Notes: generated by a model from the sequence alone, not told the origin. Shown: positions 48,021-57,829, numbered from the stretch's first letter. The stretch is 64,000 nt of DNA from Rhodothermaceae bacterium (GCA_009841335.1 VXLY01000078.1:83470-147469), one strand, 5' to 3'. Numbers and translations are program-made.

Positions 48021-50033
48021 ATGTTAGCCATTTCCAGTAATTCGGCTGCCAGGCGGTTGGCAGTTCTGCTGTTGTTGATCCTGATGGTCGTCCAGCGGGC
48101 TTGGTCTCAGGATCGGGAACAGCGTAGGTATACACTCCTACAGCAGCGCATAGCAGAGCGTTCTGTTGCAGCAAAGATGAAGCTCTCTAGTGCAAAAGTA
48201 CCCGCCACGGAAGCAGATTCTCTGGTTCTGGTCACACTATACAACTTTTCCTCAGGTTCTTCCTGGTTTGATAATACCGGATGGCTACAGGCGCCGGTAT
48301 CTCAGTGGTATGGAATTACGCTCAACAGTAGTGGTCGTGTGACATCTATTGACCTTAGCGATAATGGGTTGTCCGGTCTGCTCCCCACACCTCTGGGTAC
48401 GCTTGAAGAACTTGAAGAACTGGATTTGTCCAACAATGATCTGAGCTTTTCAATCCCCGCTTCACTGGCCAAACTGACGGTATTGAGAGAGTTAATCCTG
48501 TGGGGTAACAAGCTTTCTGGAGCTATTCCGCCAGAGTTGGGGCAAATGCCGGCCCTGGAAAAATTGTCGCTTTTCCTTAACCAGTTAACCGGTCCAATAC
48601 CACAAGAACTGGGCGATATTTCTTCACTCAAGTGGCTGTACCTGGACTTTAATCAACTGGAAGGCACGATACCTGGTGAACTGGCGAATATCACGGGACT
48701 TATGGAACTGTTCGTCGATGGAAATAATTTTACAGGCGAGCTCCCGTTGGAACTGACCACATACCCATCGCTGATTTCGCTGTTTGCAGGCTTTAATCAA
48801 TTGACAGGGTCGATTCCAATCGAATTGGCCTCAATGCCTACCTTGCAGAACCTGTCTCTGGAGGGCAACCAATACACTGGCGAGATTCCATCTGAATTAA
48901 CCCAGGGACCGGGTTTGACAAAGATCTACCTAGCCAATAATCGCCTCACAGGTGAAATTCCGGAGGGTTTTGGTAGTATGTTCTTTCTTACTACCCTGGA
49001 TCTGGAAGGGAATGAGTTGACGGGTTCACCGCCCCCGGACTTGGGAAGTAGCCCACATTTGCGCTATTTGAACCTGTCAAATAATCAACTCACGGGCGAG
49101 GTTTCCCGGTTGCCAGGATCATTGGATGAACTGCATCTGCAAGGGAACCAGCTTACCGGCGATTTTGCGTCTTTTGTCGGACCGCTCACTTGGTTGCGCA
49201 AGATTGATATAAGGGGGAATGCTTTTACAGGTACACTCGAAAACATGTACGGTCACCAGAGGCTGGTTGAGGTTCGACTGAGCGATAACAAGTTGACCGG
49301 TTCATTCATGCCGCATCGCAGAGCGATGTACTATCTCGAGATTTTGGATCTGGCTAAGAATGAGTTAGATGAAATGACAGATCTCACGGAGTGGGCATTC
49401 CTGGATTCTGTAGATGTATCGGAAAACCGACTGGATTTTCAAGACTTAATCCCGAGTGCTGGATTCGCAGATAACAGGTTTTTTGTTTATGCACCACAGG
49501 ATTCGTTACCTACGCAGGTCCATCGTACCAACTCAGAGGTTGTATTCAGTGTGACGGATTCGGCGGCCGGGAACGAGTATAGATGGTTCCGGAATGGAGA
49601 AGTGATCAGTGGCGCGGACTCTGTATCAATTCGGGTTGATGCAAGCGAGTCTGTAGCCAGATACTATTGTGAGGTGACTAACAATATACTTCCCAACCTC
49701 ACGCTGGTCAGTACTATAAAGAAGACGGACGCTACACCGACACGCGCAACCCCAGTGCCAGAAGGGAGGGTACAAATAACCGTTGGCAAAAATTTTCCGA
49801 ACCCGTTTGGGACAATTACTACGGTCCCGTTCTCACTTGTCGAGCCGGGCCCTGTTCGTGTTGTCGTGTATGATCTTTCGGGTCGCGAGGTTTTGGCTTT
49901 GAAGGAAAAAATGTTCAGTGCAGGTGAGCATGTGTTACGGCTGGATGCTGCCAGCCTATCGCAGGGGTTATACACCTATGTAATCAGTGCCGGGACAGTA
50001 CAAATTGGGCACAGTATGGTAGTCATTAGGTAG
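48021..50033 (+). CDS. Secreted leucine-rich-repeat protein with T9SS sorting domain
   Basis: 670 residues from ATG 48021. The open frame begins at 47850, but this internal ATG starts a good signal peptide (RRLAVLLLLILMVVQRAWSQ). About a dozen LRRs of the plant type (LDLSNNDLSFSIPASL, LILWGNKLSGAIPPELG) form the centre. After a beta-sandwich-like stretch (DSAAGNEYRWFRNGEVISGAD, PKD/Ig-like) comes a T9SS type A domain: NFPNPFGTITTVPFSL, VVVYDLSGREVL, GLYTYVI. The protein should be exported through the outer membrane. LRRs usually bind proteins or glycans, so surface adhesion is likely, but the ligand is unknown. It resembles the LRR part of the subtilisin protein but is less regular. Confidence 0.88.
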   Translation: MLAISSNSAARRLAVLLLLILMVVQRAWSQDREQRRYTLLQQRIAERSVAAKMKLSSAKVPATEADSLVLVTLYNFSSGSSWFDNTGWLQAPVSQWYGITLNSSGRVTSIDLSDNGLSGLLPTPLGTLEELEELDLSNNDLSFSIPASLAKLTVLRELILWGNKLSGAIPPELGQMPALEKLSLFLNQLTGPIPQELGDISSLKWLYLDFNQLEGTIPGELANITGLMELFVDGNNFTGELPLELTTYPSLISLFAGFNQLTGSIPIELASMPTLQNLSLEGNQYTGEIPSELTQGPGLTKIYLANNRLTGEIPEGFGSMFFLTTLDLEGNELTGSPPPDLGSSPHLRYLNLSNNQLTGEVSRLPGSLDELHLQGNQLTGDFASFVGPLTWLRKIDIRGNAFTGTLENMYGHQRLVEVRLSDNKLTGSFMPHRRAMYYLEILDLAKNELDEMTDLTEWAFLDSVDVSENRLDFQDLIPSAGFADNRFFVYAPQDSLPTQVHRTNSEVVFSVTDSAAGNEYRWFRNGEVISGADSVSIRVDASESVARYYCEVTNNILPNLTLVSTIKKTDATPTRATPVPEGRVQITVGKNFPNPFGTITTVPFSLVEPGPVRVVVYDLSGREVLALKEKMFSAGEHVLRLDAASLSQGLYTYVISAGTVQIGHSMVVIR

Positions 50034-50102
50034 ACGAAGTAGTAGGGTAGGACCACTCTCGGTCCGCTGCGTATAAAACTCGAGCCATTTTGTGCTTGGC
50101 GA

Positions 50103-51728
50103 ATGTCAGCTATGATAACAAGACGCTCATTTTTGCAGCTTTCCGCTTCTGGACTTGTGGCTGTACTCCATACGGACAGTGAATGGGAGGCAGATATAGC
50201 GATTATTGGAGGCGGTACGGGGGGATGTGCGGCTGCGTTGGCTGCGCTGCGAATGAATCAGCGTGTAGTTCTTACGGAGGAGACAGAATGGATTGGCGGG
50301 CAGTTCACGCAGCAGGGAGTTCCGCCGGATGAGCACCAGTGGATTGAGTTTCAGGGGGCAACAGACCGTTATCGGGCGTTCAGAGCAGGTGTACGTGATT
50401 ACTATCGAAGATTGTATCCACTTGTGGATCCCACGGTGGAGCTGCTGAATCCGGGTACCTGCGGGGTATCCAGACTTTGCCATGAACCGCGGGCAGCACT
50501 TGCGGTGTTGACCGACTGGTTTGCTCCTTACCTCAGTACAGGACAGCTCAGAATAATGCTGAATGTACGACCATTCTCTGCAGAGGTAAGCGGGGATCGT
50601 ATTCAAGCTGTCCAACTATCGCCCTCGGGTCCCGTAATCAGAGCAAAGTATTTCCTTGATGCAACAGAAGATGGGGTACTTTTAGATTTATCACAGACGG
50701 AGCACGTCATGGGGGCTGAACCGGATACAGGAGAATTGCATGCTTCGCCTCGTCCAGGGCCTCAAAACATGCAGGCCCCCACGTGGTGTTTTGCAATGGA
50801 TTATCAACCAGAGGAAGACCATACGATTGAGCCCCCGGAATCCTACTCGTACTGGCGGGATTATGTACCACCAATTGATCCGCCGTGGCCGGGGAAGCTG
50901 CTGAGTCTGACTTACAGTCACCCCATAACCCTGGAGCCAAGAGTAGCTTCGTTTGATCCTCGACCGGGAGCCATCACCGAGAACTTTAATCTTTGGACCT
51001 ATCGCAGGCTAATAGATCCAGGGTTATTCGCATCAGGCGCTTATGAAGGAGGAATTTCACTTGTTAACTGGCCGCAAAACGACTATATGAACGGGAATCT
51101 ATTTGCAGATTCCGACAGCGCATTGCATCGGCAGGCAGCACGTGAGCTGAGTTTTTCACTCTTCTACTGGCTTCAGACTGAAGTACCTCGGGAGGACGGT
51201 GGCCAGGGTTGGCCAGGACTAAGGTTGCGCGGGGATATAATGGGCACTGAAGATGGACTCGCAAAAGCTCCTTATCTGCGGGAGTCCAGACGTATTATGT
51301 CAATGTTCACGGTAACCGAAAACCATGTAGGTACGGAAGCCCGAAAAGGTGCCGAGCGTGCGGAGCACTTTGAAGATTCGGTTGGAGTTGGCAGCTATCG
51401 CATAGATCTGCATCCGTCCACCGGAGGAGACAACTACATCGATGTTGCATCTTTACCCTTTGAGATTCCCCTCGGTGCACTGATTCCCGTTCGAACAGAA
51501 AACCTGTTGCCAGCGGCAAAAAACATCGGAGTAACCCATATTACTGGTGGGTGTTATCGCCTGCATCCAGTGGAGTGGAATATTGGCGAAGCCGCAGGTG
51601 CACTTGCGGCATGGTGTATTGCCAGAAATGTGAAACCGCGAGGTGTGCGTGACAAGCATCTGAGAGAATTTCAGGATGTTTTGGCAGGGCAGGGGGTCCA
51701 GTTGCGTTGGCCGGAATCCATCTACTAG
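50103..51728 (+). CDS. FAD-dependent oxidoreductase with Tat-like signal
   Basis: 541 residues. The start MITRRSFLQLSASG resembles a twin-arginine signal, and the Rossmann motif IAIIGGGTGGCAAALAALRM binds FAD. EETEWIGGQFTQQGVPPDEH is typical of the FAD_oxidored family (PF12831-type), often of unknown substrate. The C-terminus has HITGGCYRLHPVEWNIGEAAG, a second FAD-contact region. It lies 5 bp before the multiheme cytochrome gene, so the two are co-expressed. Electron transfer from the flavoprotein to the cytochrome is a reasonable hypothesis, not shown by sequence. Starts at 50103 or 50112 are both possible. Confidence 0.85.
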   Translation: MSAMITRRSFLQLSASGLVAVLHTDSEWEADIAIIGGGTGGCAAALAALRMNQRVVLTEETEWIGGQFTQQGVPPDEHQWIEFQGATDRYRAFRAGVRDYYRRLYPLVDPTVELLNPGTCGVSRLCHEPRAALAVLTDWFAPYLSTGQLRIMLNVRPFSAEVSGDRIQAVQLSPSGPVIRAKYFLDATEDGVLLDLSQTEHVMGAEPDTGELHASPRPGPQNMQAPTWCFAMDYQPEEDHTIEPPESYSYWRDYVPPIDPPWPGKLLSLTYSHPITLEPRVASFDPRPGAITENFNLWTYRRLIDPGLFASGAYEGGISLVNWPQNDYMNGNLFADSDSALHRQAARELSFSLFYWLQTEVPREDGGQGWPGLRLRGDIMGTEDGLAKAPYLRESRRIMSMFTVTENHVGTEARKGAERAEHFEDSVGVGSYRIDLHPSTGGDNYIDVASLPFEIPLGALIPVRTENLLPAAKNIGVTHITGGCYRLHPVEWNIGEAAGALAAWCIARNVKPRGVRDKHLREFQDVLAGQGVQLRWPESIY

Positions 51729-51732
51729 ACCC

Positions 51733-54396
51733 ATGGCACGTCCTCGCAAGCGGTACTTACGATTGCCCAAGCGCCAGCGACGATTGGTTGCGGTGCTGTT
51801 AGGTGGTTTTGCTGTTCTTTTGGTGAACAGCCTGCTCCTTTATCTGATGGAGGGATCCACGGCGTTCCTCTATATGAGCAATGTGCTTCTCCATATAGGT
51901 CTCGGCACGTTATTCGTCTTGCCGTCCGCGGTATTTATATCACTGCACCTAGCCAAAATGCCGCTTCGCCGCAACTGGAGAGCAACTTTTGCGGGAGCAT
52001 TCACAGGGGCATCACTAGTCGCACTACTCTCCTCGGGGTTCGGTCTCGTATTTCTGGGTTCAACCTGGGCGGGGAGTTCGCTGTTGTATGTACATCTGAT
52101 CTCTGTAGTGACTGCAATGGGGGGATTTGTGGTCCATGTATCCATGAAAGAGGGGGTGCGGTATCGTTTCCTGGAGTGGGGACAGGCCTTCCGTTCAGGG
52201 GGACTTCACGTATGGCGACATCCGCTTTCGCTTACGCTGGTTGCCGGTCTCGCGGTCACTTTGCTGGTTGGGCTTGTGCCTTGGCTTCAGGGAAGAGGGT
52301 CAATTTATTTGGAAGGTTCCGAAGAAAATCCTTTGTCGGCATCACAGGCTATACTGGCGCATGATGGGTATCTGAGCGATGATGATCTGGACAGATCGGA
52401 ATCCTGTGGTCAGGAAGGATGCCACCCGGATGTTGTGTCTCAGTGGGAAGGCTCAGCCCACCGTCTATCCTCGTTCAACAACCCCTATTACCGTAAGAGT
52501 GTCGAGGCATTGGTGGAGCGTGGGGGAAACGATCCTGGACGTTGGTGTGCATCCTGCCACGATCCACTGGTGTTATTCACCGGACGGTTCACGGATGAGC
52601 AGTTATTGGATTTTGAGCATCCAACTGCCATCGCAGGTATCACCTGTCTATCCTGTCACGCAATTGACGCTTTGAGGGATGTAAAAGGCAACGGTCGTTA
52701 TGTGATCTCAATGCCGGATGAGTATCCATTTGCCCGTGCTGATGATAATACCCGTCGATGGATTCATAACACGCTTGTCCGCGCAAAGCCGGGCCCGCAC
52801 AGGGAGGCCATGTTAACCCCGGTCCAACGGACGATGGAATTCTGCGGCACTTGTCACAAAGTAGGCTTGCCACCGGAGGTCAATAATTATCGATGGAAGC
52901 GTGGACAGAATGAATACGATGCTTGGCAGAGCAGCGGCACGAGCGGAAATACGGTGCGCTCGTTTTATCTTCCAGAAACCCCTTTATCTTGTGTTGACTG
53001 TCATATGCCGCGTGTGGCCTCCAATGATCAGGGAGGCACGGGGGGATTCATTCGCAGTCATACCTTTGCCGCTGCCAATACTGCACTGCCCGCACTCAAC
53101 GGATACTCCGAGCAGCTCCGCGAAGCACAGGAAGTTCTGCAGTCTTCTGCGTCCGTAGACATTTTTGTAGTGACGGTAAATGGTCAGACCTACGGCCCTG
53201 ACGAGATCATGCCCTCCCTAGATCCCGGGGATGAGATTGAGGTCAGTGTGGTTGTCCGTAATCGGAAAGTTGGGCATTTACTGCCCGGCGGGACAAACGA
53301 CTCCAACGAAATGTGGCTAGAGTTTGCCGCAAGAGACACATCGGGTGCAGAGGTATTGATCTCGGGTCATCTGGATGATGCAGGCAGGGTTGATTCAACT
53401 GCACATTTCTGGGGGGCAGTGCAGGTGGATCGCGCAAGCAATCTTATCAGTCGACGCAATGCGCAGGATTGGATCGCTACGGTCTATGCACATATGATCG
53501 GACCAGGGACTGCACACACGGTGCATTATCGCTTCCAAGTCCCCCAAGGTACAAGGATCAGCGAGCTGTCCGCTCGACTGTATCACCGCAAGTTCAAGTG
53601 GTACTTCCACAACTGGACGTTTCGCGGGCAGGTCGCTCCCGGGGAGCCGGACTCGCTGGCACGGAAGGAGGTCGATCTGCGAAGATGGGAGTTAGCACCT
53701 GGAGAAGCTCCGGAGATCCCCATTACGCTGATGGCCTCCGCAAAGCGGTCAGAAAGTGAGCAGACCGATACCGCTTATGCTCTCTGGGAGCGGTGGAATG
53801 ATTATGGGATTGGGCTTTTCCTGCAAGGGGATACGCGCGGCGCGCTCGAGGCATTCGGTCAGGTTTCAGCGATTGCCCCGGACAGTCCGGAAGGACCGAT
53901 CAACCGTGCCCGTGTACATCTTGCCGAGGGCAGTCTAGAAGAGGCAGAGTTGGCGTTGAGCGAAGCTGAGAAAAGGCAACCCAGATATACCAAGACAGCA
54001 TATTTCCGTGGCGAAGTTCTGAATGGATATGGTTATTACGACGATGCGATTACCGAGTGGATGTATGTGTACGAGACCTATCCCGCAGACCGTGTACTGT
54101 TGCTTTCTATTGGTCGGATGCATTACCTGATGGGGCGATACGAGGTGGCTCTGCAGTGGATGGACCGCGTCCTTGAGATAGATCCTGAGGACCTTGGGGC
54201 CTTGTATAATCGCATGCTAACGCTTGGGGCGCTAGAGCGTACAGAAGAACTTCAGGAGGCGCAAAGGCTGTATGAATTCCACAAAGAGGATGAAACGGCG
54301 CTTGCAGTAACCGGTCCCTATAAGCAGCGTCATCCGTCAGACAATCTGGAGGCGCAGCCGATCCACGAGCACATGCTGCGCAGAGTACAGCGCTAA
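51733..54396 (+). CDS. Membrane-anchored multiheme cytochrome c with TPR domain
   Basis: 887 residues from ATG 51733, directly after the upstream stop; the open frame begins at 51676 inside the FAD gene but without family support. About five hydrophobic helices (roughly residues 15-190) come first. A periplasmic cytochrome part follows with four CxxCH heme motifs (C272-H276, C305-H309, C371-H375, C420-H424) and one CX4CH (C225-H231, with Gly-Gln-Glu-Gly between the cysteines). It resembles cytochrome c-554-like proteins with HxxSSF near the first heme. The C-terminal section has tetratricopeptide repeats (about 680-850: ALEAFGQVSAIAPDSPEGPINRARV-like). The protein could accept electrons from the preceding flavoprotein. 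Confidence 0.85.
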   Translation: MARPRKRYLRLPKRQRRLVAVLLGGFAVLLVNSLLLYLMEGSTAFLYMSNVLLHIGLGTLFVLPSAVFISLHLAKMPLRRNWRATFAGAFTGASLVALLSSGFGLVFLGSTWAGSSLLYVHLISVVTAMGGFVVHVSMKEGVRYRFLEWGQAFRSGGLHVWRHPLSLTLVAGLAVTLLVGLVPWLQGRGSIYLEGSEENPLSASQAILAHDGYLSDDDLDRSESCGQEGCHPDVVSQWEGSAHRLSSFNNPYYRKSVEALVERGGNDPGRWCASCHDPLVLFTGRFTDEQLLDFEHPTAIAGITCLSCHAIDALRDVKGNGRYVISMPDEYPFARADDNTRRWIHNTLVRAKPGPHREAMLTPVQRTMEFCGTCHKVGLPPEVNNYRWKRGQNEYDAWQSSGTSGNTVRSFYLPETPLSCVDCHMPRVASNDQGGTGGFIRSHTFAAANTALPALNGYSEQLREAQEVLQSSASVDIFVVTVNGQTYGPDEIMPSLDPGDEIEVSVVVRNRKVGHLLPGGTNDSNEMWLEFAARDTSGAEVLISGHLDDAGRVDSTAHFWGAVQVDRASNLISRRNAQDWIATVYAHMIGPGTAHTVHYRFQVPQGTRISELSARLYHRKFKWYFHNWTFRGQVAPGEPDSLARKEVDLRRWELAPGEAPEIPITLMASAKRSESEQTDTAYALWERWNDYGIGLFLQGDTRGALEAFGQVSAIAPDSPEGPINRARVHLAEGSLEEAELALSEAEKRQPRYTKTAYFRGEVLNGYGYYDDAITEWMYVYETYPADRVLLLSIGRMHYLMGRYEVALQWMDRVLEIDPEDLGALYNRMLTLGALERTEELQEAQRLYEFHKEDETALAVTGPYKQRHPSDNLEAQPIHEHMLRRVQR

Positions 54397-55691
54397 GTTT
54401 GCTGAGGAGCGGCAAACTCGTCGTACTGTTCACGCCGGATATCTATTCCGCATTGGCTGAGTTTCTTTTCCAGTTGCTCATAGCCTCGATCCAGGTGGTA
54501 GATTCGCCCAACGTGCGTGGTTCCCTGTGCGATCATCCCCGCAAGTACCAGCGATACGCTTGCACGCAGATCAGTACTCATAACCCGTGCTCCGCTGAGC
54601 TGAGAGCCGCCATAGACAGTTACCTGATTGCCGGCAACGTCAGCCCGGAGTCCCAAACGGGCCAATTCCGGGATGTGATTGAAGCGATCACCATAAACTT
54701 GGTCGGTAACGGTAGCTGTTCCATTTGCACAGGCCAGGAGTACGGTCCACTGGGCCTGTAGGTCTGTGGGGAAGCCTGGATAGATGGCAGTCTCAATAGA
54801 GACCGGTATGATTGATTCAGGGGGAGTTACTATCACTTCGTTTTCTGCGATCGTGCACCCAGCTCCGGTCTCCTTAAATGCCTCGATGAACCGCTCCCCA
54901 AGGTGATCCGGGCGGGCATGCATTAATCTTACGGGCTCCCCGGGAACCCCTGCGATTGCGGCAGCAATCATAAACGTTCCCAATTCTATGCGGTCTGGGC
55001 AGTTGCTGAAGTTGACCGGCCGAAGTTCCTGAACTCCCTCAATTTCAATCGTGCGTGTTCCGATGCCTTCCAGCCGTGCTCCCATGGCCGAGAGCATTTC
55101 GCAGAATACGACCACATCTGGTTCAATTGCTGCATTTTCGATTCGGGTACCGCCACGTCCCAAACTGGCGGCTAGTAACAAATTGATAGTGGCGCCCACG
55201 CTTGATGGTTCAAGTTTGTAGCTTCCGCCAGGAATCCCCCCGCGGTGTGTCTGTGCCACAACGTATCCTTCCTCCAGATCAATCTGTGCTCCCAGCGCCT
55301 TGAGTCCTTCAAGGTGGAGATTAACGGGCCGGGGTCCCCAGGCACAACCGCCCGGCAGGGAGACACGCGCACGTCCGCAGCGGCCAAGGAGTGCTCCCAA
55401 CATATAGAAGGAGGCCCGCATTTTCTTTACGAGCTCGTAGGGCGCTTCCGGGAATCCTACCCGTGTTGCATCGATTTGCAACCCAGTATCCCTGCGTGTA
55501 ACCGCTGCACCGGTAATTCGGAGTACATGCGAAAATGTAGTGATATCCCGAAGTTTGGGGATGTGGGCCAGGTGTGTGACACCATGGGGCAGAACAGCGG
55601 CAGCCATCAGTGATAGTGCTGCATTCTTGGATGCACTTATGGCTAACGTACCGCGTAGTGGATGGCCTCCTTTAATTACAAGTTTCTCCAT
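54393..55691 (-). CDS. murA: UDP-N-acetylglucosamine 1-carboxyvinyltransferase
   Basis: 432 residues. MurA catalyses the first committed step of peptidoglycan synthesis, transferring enolpyruvate from PEP to UDP-GlcNAc in the cytoplasm. The start MEKLVIKGG, SASKNAAL (conserved Lys22-Asn23) and GGCAWGPRPVNLHL with catalytic Cys116 are diagnostic; Cys rather than Asp predicts fosfomycin sensitivity. The C-terminus includes DLRASVSLVLAGMIAQGTT and HLDRGYE. The gene overlaps the stop of the multiheme cytochrome gene by 4 bp, convergently. Confidence 0.96.
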   Translation of the reverse strand: MEKLVIKGGHPLRGTLAISASKNAALSLMAAAVLPHGVTHLAHIPKLRDITTFSHVLRITGAAVTRRDTGLQIDATRVGFPEAPYELVKKMRASFYMLGALLGRCGRARVSLPGGCAWGPRPVNLHLEGLKALGAQIDLEEGYVVAQTHRGGIPGGSYKLEPSSVGATINLLLAASLGRGGTRIENAAIEPDVVVFCEMLSAMGARLEGIGTRTIEIEGVQELRPVNFSNCPDRIELGTFMIAAAIAGVPGEPVRLMHARPDHLGERFIEAFKETGAGCTIAENEVIVTPPESIIPVSIETAIYPGFPTDLQAQWTVLLACANGTATVTDQVYGDRFNHIPELARLGLRADVAGNQVTVYGGSQLSGARVMSTDLRASVSLVLAGMIAQGTTHVGRIYHLDRGYEQLEKKLSQCGIDIRREQYDEFAAPQQT

Positions 55692-56224
55692 GAGTAATCA
55701 TTGTTCACCGGCAAAGATAATAGCTGCAGATATTTTCCTGTTAACCGGTGTGGGTTGTATCCTGCGGCACGCTTTCGCCACTAATCAGGTTGTTCACTAC
55801 TCCGTAGTAAACACCCGAATTGGGGCGGTTGAGGAGATTTTCCCTCGGGGTAGCTGTGTATCCCAGGTTTACTTTATTATCAACGTGTGGTTTATAGCCG
55901 GTGAGAGCCATATTGCAGATTACGGTGGCATTGGTCACCGTTCTCAATGGAGCTGCTCTTTCATTTGGGAGATGTTTCGGGATTTGTGCGGATCGTTGGC
56001 CTGTGAGTTAAGCTGCCAGTCTTGCATAGTAGATTATAGCGACAGGAGGTTGGCCGGTCCCAAAATGCATACATCATGTACTCTGGTACAAGAACCATGT
56101 AACATTTACTCGTGGGCGGTGGAACGCAAATTTTCTTGGTGGGTGCGAATCCTACTCAACAACTGTCATTTCGGTTAGTAGCGACCAAAACGATTTATGG
56201 AAGTGACGACATGGGTTGATTGTC
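55692..56224. other. 533-bp stretch between murA and the AbiEi locus without a supported gene
   Basis: A minus-strand 68-codon frame (55741-55947, TTG start) looks partly protein-like (NRPNSGVYYGVVNNLISGES) but has no recognised family and an unusual start. I see no RNA or repeat. Confidence 0.4.
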
Positions 56225-56374
56225 TTAGGGATTCAACGAAGGATATGAGGACAGAATTTTAGCAATCAAATCCACTACAGTGTCGAACTTGCGCTTGAGT
56301 CGCCAGAAGACCCGGTCACCGCGGAGCCCTCGTAGTTCCGATGCAAAATGCTTGATCTCTTTTTTAGTAACCAT
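56225..56374 (-). pseudogene. 49-codon ORF in the toxin position after AbiEi, possible AbiEii remnant
   Basis: An ATG at 56374-56372 lies within the last codons of the AbiEi gene and opens a 49-residue frame (MVTKKEIKHFASELRG, then LRGDRVFWRLKRKFDT) to a TAA at 56227-56225. In AbiEi/AbiEii systems the nucleotidyltransferase toxin gene starts by overlapping the antitoxin gene in just this way. The toxin is normally about 250-300 residues with a GxS nucleotidyltransferase motif, which is absent here. It may be a truncated toxin or an unrelated short coding sequence. The similarity is positional, not by sequence. Confidence 0.4.
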
Positions 56375-57176
56375 CTCTTCCGTCTTGGAAATCTATCTCA
56401 GGAACCCAGAGACGCCATCTTGTCACCAGGCGGGGACAAGGCAAGGTAGGAATAAGTTTTGCATTGCCTTTTGTCATTCTTTGCCGACAAGTGTCAATGA
56501 GATAGTTGCAGTCTGATTGATGCTCTGCCAGAAAGCCTAAGCGTTTAAAGACGGCCCCATTGCCAAGACGCTCTGCATAGGAAATCAGCATTTTATCCTG
56601 CCTGTGGTCATGACGTATGTATTCTGCAAAGCAGTCGATCACATGCTCTATCCCACCCCCGAATGCGGGATCGTCTAAAAGGTCTAAAATAGTTCGAGGA
56701 ACATCCGAGATTGCGGTCTTGATACTTTGGAACCACATTGTTTCAAGACCAAAAATTTTATCTGGATGGATATGTTTTATGGTATATGGCAAACCAAGTA
56801 TTTTCTGATACTTTGATCGCACTGGACGTCCCGTGACCACGACCGTGTCGCGAAAAATCTGTTCTGTAAGCCCCCAATATTCGGTAGCTGTTCGACCACC
56901 GATATAAGCTGGGTCAAATAGTGCTGGTACGATCATCTCAGGATGATCCAGTACCGATCCAACACCAATCAAGTCAAGACTAACCGCTGTATAGATTCCT
57001 GGACCAACACGCTCAATCCATCCCTGACTTACCCATCTAGAGAGCAGCTTGGAAGCGGTGGAACGGCTGACGTTGAGCGATTCCTCAACATCGCTAATGC
57101 GAACAAATTCGCCAGTACTTCGCAATACAGTGGCCAGTCTAATGCGGCCTTTGGGTAAATTTTGACGTCTATTCAT
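56364..57176 (-). CDS. AbiEi-like type IV antitoxin / transcriptional regulator
   Basis: 270 residues. The N-terminus is a winged helix-turn-helix (ISDVEESLNVSRSTASKLLSRW, about 28-49, then GWIERVGPGIY). The C-terminal part has the AbiEi features GGRTATEYWGLTEQIF, TGRPVRSKYQKI, IKTAISDVPRTILDLLDDP and GGIEHVIDCFAEYI. In type IV abortive-infection toxin-antitoxin pairs AbiEi represses its own operon and neutralises the AbiEii nucleotidyltransferase. A full-length toxin gene is missing downstream, where only a 49-codon frame follows. AbiEi-like regulators without toxins also occur. The ATG at 57176 follows an AT-rich region with a possible operator. Confidence 0.82.
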   Translation of the reverse strand: MNRRQNLPKGRIRLATVLRSTGEFVRISDVEESLNVSRSTASKLLSRWVSQGWIERVGPGIYTAVSLDLIGVGSVLDHPEMIVPALFDPAYIGGRTATEYWGLTEQIFRDTVVVTGRPVRSKYQKILGLPYTIKHIHPDKIFGLETMWFQSIKTAISDVPRTILDLLDDPAFGGGIEHVIDCFAEYIRHDHRQDKMLISYAERLGNGAVFKRLGFLAEHQSDCNYLIDTCRQRMTKGNAKLIPTLPCPRLVTRWRLWVPEIDFQDGRDGY

Positions 57177-57187
57177 ATCAAAATCAG

Positions 57188-57202
57188 TATAATATGATTA
57201 CA
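57188..57202 (-). promoter_or_regulatory. Candidate AbiEi operator/promoter palindrome
   Basis: TAAT (57190-57193) and ATTA (57197-57200) form an inverted repeat around ATG, 14 bp before the AbiEi start. On the minus strand the segment also reads TATTATACT, which resembles a -10 element. AbiEi proteins are known to bind inverted repeats in their own promoter. This site is a guess by position. Confidence 0.25.
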
Positions 57203-57347
57203 TAAATTCGCAAAAAATGAGACTTTTTTATAATCCGGTATACTAACTGAATATGTTCTTGATCCATACGTGTACCGCAACCAAGGGAAGATCGGTTTCC
57301 TGAACAAGATCATTTGGGCTACATGAATCCGAATCATAATCGACCGC

Positions 57348-57829
57348 TCACTGGACCAGTACACGATCCTCTTCAATGTCTGGTGTCAATTGTTTTGACG
57401 CTGAACGACAGTTCGTTTGAAAAGCCGTTCTCGTGTCGTTGATCTTTACTATCAAACTCCACACAGATAGTAACTCCGAATCAAGAACAAAACATTCGGT
57501 CAAAAGACCCGCCGAAAAGTAATCCGCCAGCTTCTTCGTATCGCGCCGGTCCGTTTTGATTTGATCCACACCGGGCCGGGAATAGAACCTGGTGCAATGA
57601 TGGCGCAATCAATACCCAGTGTAGCAACCGCTTCGAAGAGGATCATGCTGCAAAAAGACGTCTCGTAGCAACAACGGAAAACACTTTATTTCGACCGCGT
57701 TGATTTCAAAAATCGGGAGATACTTTGCGGCTTTTATAGGGAGAACTCGTGCGCATCAAAGTAACGCCACAGGTCCTCATCACTAACGCACGCCGCAATC
57801 GTGTCACGGTGAACATCAAATCCAACCAT
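57348..57829 (-). pseudogene. Degenerate IS110-family transposase (N-terminal half)
   Basis: On the minus strand from ATG 57829 the frame reads MVGFDVHRDTIAACVSDED and WRYFDAHEF, the start of the DEDD RuvC-like domain of IS110 transposases, and stops at 57734 after 31 codons. Further on, a shifted frame contains EAVATLGIDCAIIAPGS, then another shift gives VDQIKTDRRDTKKLADYFSAG and LLTECFVLDSELLSVWSL, the conserved KTDRRDAKKLA block. The C-terminal serine domain is absent and the end diverges (TPDIEEDRVLVQ). At least two frameshifts and one stop make it non-functional. It lies between the AbiEi gene and the cysteine desulfurase gene. Confidence 0.82.

Noticed and set aside
55540..56178. 212-codon plus-strand ORF across the start of murA
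   Set aside because: Half of it is antisense to murA, and the remainder has no recognisable domain.
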